Below are positions 7,835 through 11,229 of a stretch of DNA of 11,229 nucleotides, in pieces. The DNA comes from Thermohalobaculum sp035513135 (GTDB lineage: Bacteria > Pseudomonadota > Alphaproteobacteria > Rhodobacterales > Rhodobacteraceae). Position 1 is the first letter of the stretch. Each line of letters opens with the position of its first letter. The stretch covers positions 1 to 11,229 of the forward strand of contig DATKCQ010000072.1 in NCBI GenBank assembly GCA_035513135.1. The letters run 5' to 3'. Below the pieces are notes generated by a model. The model was not told the DNA's origin and made no database searches. It saw only the letters and a program-made list of their open reading frames with translations. The translations under genes and the position numbers were made by a program.

Positions 7835-9217
7835 TCACTGCACCAGACGATAGCGCCACTCGACCGGGCCGCTGTCAGCGATGTTCGGGCACAGGCCGTA
7901 CTCGCCATTGCTTTGGAAATCGATGTCGCCTCCTGCCTGGACTGAGACGCCGTGGACACTGTTCTGGGCGGCCAGCCCCACATCACCCGCCGCGGCGACG
8001 CGCACGCCGTGCCAGTCGGTCTGGGCGGCCAGATGCGCATCCCCCAAGGTGTAGATCTGCACGCCACCAGTCCCGGTGTCGCAGTAGTCAGAATTTCCAA
8101 GCTTCGCCTGCGCGGCTACGCTGACGGCAGGCTGCGGCCCCGTATAGGTCGAGGCAAGGATGACGTTGCCCGCACTCATGTCCGCCGCAATATGGATTCG
8201 ACAACTCGTGACGATCGTCACATTGGCCAGGATCGCGCCGGAGCCGATACTGAGCTGCCCGTTGCAGTTCATCAACTCATAGACGTGAAACGGCAGATAT
8301 GCGTCGCCGGCAGGCTGTGAGGTAGCACGAGCCGGGGGCACGCGGACCGCGTCAACGACGGGGTACATGAACTCCCATGATTCGTACTTGCCATCCGCGG
8401 TCGTCATCATCGTGTTATGGCTGGTGTCCGGCATCTGCCTCAGCATCTCGATGTAGTCAGCGGCCTCGTATGCTTCCGCCGGCCACAGCTCGTTGATTCC
8501 GCCATTGGCCAATGCAGCCTGCAGATCCTCCGCCTGCAGTGCCTGGCCGCTGAAGTGGTTGCCATCCGGGTGTCCCATGCTGATCGCAACGCCGGATTCA
8601 TAGGTATTGCCCTGAACGGCGCCCTTGTGGCCAACACCGCCCACCTGCCCGTGGACGCAAATGTTATTGTAGAAGTGGTTGTTGTTCTGGAACCAGACCT
8701 GTCCCTCTGCGATGAAGCCGCCCCTCAGGCAGTCCGGGTAGTACCGGATCGCCACCGCCTCGGCGTTGACGTTCCACCACGGGTTCAACCCGACCAGCCC
8801 GAAGAACCGCAGCATGATCATGCCCAGCGGATTCTGGTTCGTCTCCCCCCGGCGGGTGGTGACATAGACCGCGTTCCTGTTGGGCTCATTGGGATAGAAC
8901 TTGCGCGCGCCAGTATCCCAGTAGCCGAGTTGCACCTCGCTCTCGGTCAAAACGGTGCCGTGGACGTTGCGCCGCATGTTGTTCTCGGCGAAGGCGAGCG
9001 CGTAGTTGGTCGCCTCGTCCGGGTCGCTGAGCGACATGACTCCGGCCAGCGACGCGGAGTCCGCCGTCGCCTGCAGGAAGTTCTGGTGACGGTAGACGTC
9101 CGTCGCATCGACCGCGAGACCGCCGATCCCGACATAGAGCATGAACCAGGCGAGCGACCAGAGCGTATAGCTGCCGTCCTCATCCCGGATGAAACGAGAA
9201 ACGCGTTGGAACAACAT
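7835..9217 (-). CDS. TadG-like pilus-associated protein with C-terminal tandem repeats
   Basis: Encodes 460 residues. The start is supported by AGGGAG eight bases upstream. The N-terminus has the Tad pseudopilin layout: basic RFIRDEDG (8-15), a hydrophobic helix (about 18-37) and ADSASLAGV (52-60), as in Flp-pilus TadE/G-like proteins. Such proteins sit in the inner membrane and periplasm and support Flp/Tad pili or related surface structures. The +5 residue after Gly15 is Trp20 instead of the usual Glu. There is no von Willebrand domain of the kind found in many TadG proteins. A middle region (about 165-345) is rich in Asn, Gly, His and Trp. Residues 385-436 form 19-residue repeats of the form GVxV...GDxxLAAQ. 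Six cysteines (163-443) lie beyond the membrane segment. Local G+C is clearly lower than in the genes to the left. It is last of three minus-strand pseudopilin genes. Confidence 0.75.
   Translation of the reverse strand: MLFQRVSRFIRDEDGSYTLWSLAWFMLYVGIGGLAVDATDVYRHQNFLQATADSASLAGVMSLSDPDEATNYALAFAENNMRRNVHGTVLTESEVQLGYWDTGARKFYPNEPNRNAVYVTTRRGETNQNPLGMIMLRFFGLVGLNPWWNVNAEAVAIRYYPDCLRGGFIAEGQVWFQNNNHFYNNICVHGQVGGVGHKGAVQGNTYESGVAISMGHPDGNHFSGQALQAEDLQAALANGGINELWPAEAYEAADYIEMLRQMPDTSHNTMMTTADGKYESWEFMYPVVDAVRVPPARATSQPAGDAYLPFHVYELMNCNGQLSIGSGAILANVTIVTSCRIHIAADMSAGNVILASTYTGPQPAVSVAAQAKLGNSDYCDTGTGGVQIYTLGDAHLAAQTDWHGVRVAAAGDVGLAAQNSVHGVSVQAGGDIDFQSNGEYGLCPNIADSGPVEWRYRLVQ
7910..8065 (-). repeat. 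57-bp coding tandem repeat in the TadG-like gene (19 residues per unit)
   Basis: The units begin at residues 385 (GVQIYTLGDAHLAAQ), 404 (GVRVAAAGDVGLAAQ) and 423 (GVSVQAGGDIDFQS, partial), exactly 19 residues apart. At DNA level TCTGGGCGGCCAG recurs at 7963 and 8020, 57 bp apart. The alternating small/hydrophobic pattern with GD turns suggests rungs of a beta-helix. Confidence 0.75.
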
Positions 9218-9241
9218 ATCGAAGTCTCCCTTTCAAGCAGG

Positions 9242-9269
9242 GGAGCGCCACCCTGGCCGGCGGCGCTCC
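9242..9269 (-). other. Intercistronic hairpin between the second TadE-like gene and the TadG-like gene
   Basis: GGAGCGCC and GGCGCTCC pair perfectly (8 bp) around a 12-base GC-rich loop in the 61-bp gap, just before the ribosome site of the TadG-like gene. There is no U-tract. It may be an RNA processing, stability or partial termination element that sets the ratio of the two proteins. Confidence 0.5.
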
Positions 9270-9278
9270 GTTACGCAT

Positions 9279-9674
9279 TCACAGCTTCGGCTCGCGGTGC
9301 GTCACCGCGGTCGCCTGCAATTTTCTCCCCAGCAAAGGCGTGAACCAGGCCCCGAAGATCGCGGCGTCGACAACCGGAATTTCGACGGTGACCCGCTTTT
9401 CCGCACCAAAGTCCGCCGAAACGTAGTACGTGCGCTGACCAAGATGCAGGTGCTGCGCCGCGTAGTCCCGGACCTCGTCCATCGTCTCGAGCTCGCCGGT
9501 CGACATCCGCCTCGCGGCGTCGCGCGCCACGCTGTACATCTCGGAATGCGTCAGGTAGATCACCGCGGCGTCCGCGAAGAACACCAGCAGCAGGACGAAG
9601 AACGGCACGAGGACCGTGAACTCGACGGTCACGGCGCCCTTCTGGTCGCGGAGAAAGCGGCTCATGCAGCGCAT
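9279..9674 (-). CDS. TadE-like pseudopilin, second copy
   Basis: Encodes 131 residues. It starts MRCMSRFLRDQKG, followed by AVTVEFTVLVPFFVLLLVFF, a class III prepilin-type N-terminus: Gly13 is the likely prepilin-peptidase site, Glu18 is at +5, and the hydrophobic helix covers 19-40. Then comes YLTHSEMYSVARDAARRMSTG (40-60), almost word for word the same as in its neighbour at 10017-10481, so the two arose by duplication. TadE-like pseudopilins are minor components needed for Flp/Tad pilus assembly. The C-terminal half (70-131) is a small soluble periplasmic domain. The ATG at 9674 gives the same N-terminal length as the paralogue. AAGG/GAG lies upstream. It has its own promoter (9743-9772) and is followed after 61 bp by the TadG-like gene. 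Confidence 0.85.
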   Translation of the reverse strand: MRCMSRFLRDQKGAVTVEFTVLVPFFVLLLVFFADAAVIYLTHSEMYSVARDAARRMSTGELETMDEVRDYAAQHLHLGQRTYYVSADFGAEKRVTVEIPVVDAAIFGAWFTPLLGRKLQATAVTHREPKL

Positions 9675-9742
9675 CGGCTCAACCTTCGGCAGGGCTTACT
9701 CATCACAGGGTACGCACGACGTCGCGAATCAAATCTTCAGCT

Positions 9743-9772
9743 TTAAGTATATCGTAAACTAATCGTTTACAC
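9743..9772 (-). promoter_or_regulatory. Promoter block of the second TadE-like gene (shared motif, copy 1)
   Basis: On the minus strand the 30-base block starts GTGTAAAC, contains the inverted repeat GTAAAC-GATTA-GTTTAC, and ends in TATACTTAA, whose TATACT is a good -10 (9751 to 9746). A TTGGTG lies 18 bases upstream as a weak -35. The predicted start near 9739 gives a leader of about 65 bases. A GATTC (GANTC) site sits at 9730-9726, just downstream. 23 of 30 positions match the block at 10551-10580. Confidence 0.6.
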
Positions 9773-9794
9773 CAATAAGTAGAGTGCGATTTTG

Positions 9795-9809
9795 GTTCGG
9801 AATCCGAAC
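9795..9809. promoter_or_regulatory. 15-bp palindrome with a central GANTC site
   Basis: GTTCGGA-A-TCCGAAC is a perfect palindrome, and its centre contains GAATC (9800-9804). It lies about 55-70 bases upstream of the predicted start of the second TadE-like gene, where an activator or methylation-sensitive regulator could bind. Confidence 0.4.
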
Positions 9810-9852
9810 TATTGCGGGATTTGCGCATGCTTCAAATCCATGCTGCGTCGAA

Positions 9853-9899
9853 GGCGCCCCGCGCCGGCGAGGCGGCGCGGCTCCGCCGCGGGGCGCGCC
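9853..9899 (-). terminator. GC-rich compound hairpin downstream of the first TadE-like gene
   Basis: GGCGCCCCGCG (9853-9863) pairs with CGCGGGGCGCGCC (9887-9899) with a two-base bulge, enclosing a second small stem. It lies about 118 bases beyond the stop at 10017 in minus-strand direction and before the promoter of the next gene, so it likely separates the two TadE transcripts. Confidence 0.45.
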
Positions 9900-10016
9900 G
9901 TGAGTCTTGCGGGCCCCGCGGAAGTCGCTGCCAGTATTTCCGGGCATGGTGACGGACTCTATCATCGCGAACTCCCACAACCGGAACGGTCGCATGCGGT
10001 CGGCATCGCCGCGAGG

Positions 10017-10481
10017 TCAGCTGGGTCCGGGGCCGGGGCCGGGGGCCGGCGCAGCGCCGAACGGCACGAGCGGGTCGGGGCGCATGCTGACGCGGGCCAT
10101 GATGTCGGCGCCCAACAGCGTCAGGGGCGAGCCATAGCCGAGGATCGAGATGTCCTTCATGTTGAAGGCGATGATCACCTCGACCACACTGCCGGGGTCG
10201 TTCGGGTCAGCGGGATAGCTGGCCTGCACCGCATAGGGAAAGTCGCGCAGGCTCATGGCATCGATGGCGTACTGCTCGGCCTCCTGCTCGGTCAGCAGGT
10301 TGCCGGTGACCATGCGCCGCGCCGTGTCGCGCGCAACGTTCCACATCTCGCTGTGGGTGATGTAGAGCGTAGCCACATCGATCACGATGACGAGCAGGCC
10401 GACGATGATCGGGATCCACAACACGAACTCGATCGTGGCGGAGCCCGTCTCGTCACGGCGGAAGCGGTCGAGCCAGCACAT
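10017..10481 (-). CDS. TadE-like pseudopilin, first copy
   Basis: Encodes 154 residues. N-terminus MCWLDRFRRDETG, then SATIEFVLWIPIIVGLLVIV: Gly13 is the presumed prepilin-peptidase site, Glu18 is at +5, and the membrane helix covers about 19-40. The paralogue-defining stretch YITHSEMWNVARDTARRMVTG follows (40-60). The periplasmic part (about 62-135) differs from the second copy. It ends in a Pro/Gly tail (APAPGPGPGPS) not seen in the paralogue. Its likely role is as a minor pseudopilin of a Tad/Flp-type system. An in-frame ATG at 10508 exists. I prefer 10481 because GGTGGA lies six bases upstream and the N-terminal length then equals that of the paralogue. No flp, tadV, rcpA or tadA gene is visible nearby. 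Confidence 0.85.
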   Translation of the reverse strand: MCWLDRFRRDETGSATIEFVLWIPIIVGLLVIVIDVATLYITHSEMWNVARDTARRMVTGNLLTEQEAEQYAIDAMSLRDFPYAVQASYPADPNDPGSVVEVIIAFNMKDISILGYGSPLTLLGADIMARVSMRPDPLVPFGAAPAPGPGPGPS

Positions 10482-10508
10482 GGGAAATCCACCCCCGTTT
10501 GCACGCAT

Positions 10509-10522
10509 GCGCCATGCGGCGC
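10509..10522 (-). other. Small hairpin in the leader of the first TadE-like gene
   Basis: GCGCC-ATGC-GGCGC forms a perfect 5-bp stem with a 4-base loop about 30 bases upstream of the preferred ATG at 10481. It lies inside the predicted 66-base leader, and its significance is unknown. Confidence 0.3.
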
Positions 10523-10550
10523 GGTTCTATCCTCGAATCGAATTGCTCGC

Positions 10551-10580
10551 TTAAGTATATGGCAAACAGAAGGCTTACAC
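10551..10580 (-). promoter_or_regulatory. Promoter block of the first TadE-like gene (shared motif, copy 2)
   Basis: On the minus strand it starts GTGTAAGC, keeps an imperfect inverted repeat (GTAAGC, five bases, GTTTGC) and ends in ATATACTTAA with the -10 TATACT (10559 to 10554). No good -35 is present, which suggests help from an activator. The predicted start near 10547 gives a leader of about 66 bases. GATTC (GANTC) lies at 10539-10535, at the same distance as in copy 1. Confidence 0.6.
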
Positions 10581-10596
10581 TATTTGGTTGTGCCGC

Positions 10597-10881
10597 ATTT
10601 TCGTCCCAATTGTGAACCTTTTCAGGAAAATTTCGTCAATTCAAGACATTAGGCAGACGCCTGAAGGCAGGTTGCGGGCGCGGCCGAGACCGGCCCGAGC
10701 GCCGGGGAGGCCTGAACAGGAATTCGTATGCCCGCGACCGACTTGCGCCGAATCGCGGAAATCCCTTCCTGCGCGAGTACGCGATCGTAATTTCCCGTAA
10801 TGCGTGCCAACAGGGAGGCCGGAAACAACAAGATCCCGGCGGTGAGCGTGGCATCCGCGCGCGGGCGGGGTGCGGCGCCGA
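10597..10881. other. Intergenic stretch with no supported gene
   Basis: About 285 bp lie between the promoter of the first TadE-like gene and the end of the chelatase gene. The part at 10597-10650 is AT-richer and may hold upstream regulatory sites. The rest shows no convincing coding frame, tRNA or strong terminator. Confidence 0.5.
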
Positions 10882-11229
10882 TCAGGCGGCCTGCCCGGCG
10901 GCGGCGCGGGCCAGGGCGGCGGCGATCAGGGCGGGCACCTCGGGGTCGGTGCCGATGGGCTCGAGCGTCGGGCCGGGGAAGCCGGCCTCGGCCAGCGCCC
11001 GCGGCAGGTCGGTCTCGACGTGGCCGGCGCTGAGCGCGAAGTAGGGCAGGCACAGCGCCGGGGCGGCGAGGCGGGCGGCCTCGACGAGATAGGGCGCCTC
11101 GTCGACGAAGCCCGTGGCCACCTCGCGGAACAGGCCCGAGGCGGCGAGGTGGCGCGCCGCGGCGCGCGCCGACGCGGCGGCGCGCGGGTCCGAGGGGTGG
11201 CCGTGCGCGGCGACGAGCAGCGCCGCCTC
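10882..11229 (-). CDS. CbiX/SirB-family sirohydrochlorin chelatase-like protein, C-terminal part (runs off the right edge)
   Basis: On the minus strand 115 codons before the TGA at 10882-10884 are open to the window edge. The visible protein begins EAALLVAAHGHPSDPRAAAS, the family's N-terminal metal-binding-histidine region. It continues through FREVATGFVDEAPYL and has the second signature LPYFALSAGHVETDLPRAL with a further His. It ends in an Ala-rich helix. CbiX/SirB proteins insert Co(II) or Fe(II) into sirohydrochlorin for cobalamin or siroheme. The short form has one such domain and works as a dimer. Since the start is close to the usual N-terminus of the family, little is probably missing, but a fused second domain upstream cannot be excluded. 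The metal cannot be told from the sequence. Confidence 0.8.
   Translation of the reverse strand, partial: EAALLVAAHGHPSDPRAAASARAAARHLAASGLFREVATGFVDEAPYLVEAARLAAPALCLPYFALSAGHVETDLPRALAEAGFPGPTLEPIGTDPEVPALIAAALARAAAGQAA

Noticed and set aside
7458..7859. Minus- and plus-strand frames in the 7434-7781 gap as genes
   Set aside because: The translations are low-complexity Arg/Pro/Gly, have no ribosome sites and overlap the end of the TadG-like gene. No family was recognised.
9743..9760. TTAA in the shared promoter block as a CtrA site (TTAA-N7-TTAA)
   Set aside because: The second half-site is absent at the required spacing in both copies.
10649..11053. A 134-codon minus-strand frame overlapping the chelatase gene
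   Set aside because: It is the wrong frame relative to the clear CbiX-type motifs, and it is Arg/Pro-rich and shadow-like.

Overview
The window looks like chromosomal DNA of a high-GC alphaproteobacterium, most likely Rhodobacteraceae-like. The main reasons are a GcrA cell-cycle regulator at the left edge (GcrA is an alphaproteobacterial protein), very strong G/C preference at third codon positions in most genes, and the style of the TadE/TadG-like pseudopilins, the SleB-type hydrolase and the PPDK homologue. All identifications come from reading the sequence. No database search was run.

Left part (1-2268): the 5' end of gcrA runs leftwards off the edge from a promoter whose -35 region is duplicated. 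Diverging from it is an ABC-2 type permease with no ATPase gene in view. A 45-codon minus-strand relic with pentapeptide-repeat character follows. Next is a classical short-chain dehydrogenase/reductase in which the catalytic lysine of YxxxK is a cysteine.

Middle (2269-7461): a full-length PPDK homologue has an intact phosphohistidine domain and an intact PEP/pyruvate barrel, but its N-terminal ATP-grasp signature is altered. Next come two hairpins, then a secreted SleB/CwlJ-type cell wall hydrolase. A convergent minus-strand gene encodes a membrane-anchored peptidoglycan-binding protein. Between these convergent genes lie a perfect 17-bp-stem hairpin and two tandem copies of a palindromic 63-64 bp element that carries four GANTC sites.

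Right part (7462-10881): three minus-strand genes encode Tad-type pseudopilins, in transcription order TadE-like, a second TadE-like paralogue, and a larger TadG-like protein. The TadG-like protein ends in 19-residue tandem repeats that suggest a beta-helix. The two TadE genes are each preceded by nearly the same promoter block (23 of 30 positions identical), with a GANTC methylation site at the same place just downstream of the -10. They therefore look like a co-regulated module lying apart from any tad secretion-machine genes in this window. The lower G+C of the TadG-like gene hints at a different history.

Right edge (10882-11229): the C-terminal part of a CbiX/SirB-family chelatase, transcribed leftwards.

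The best candidate for something undescribed is the pseudopilin trio with its repeated promoter, its possible link to the CcrM/GcrA methylation circuit, and the repeat-tailed TadG-like protein.
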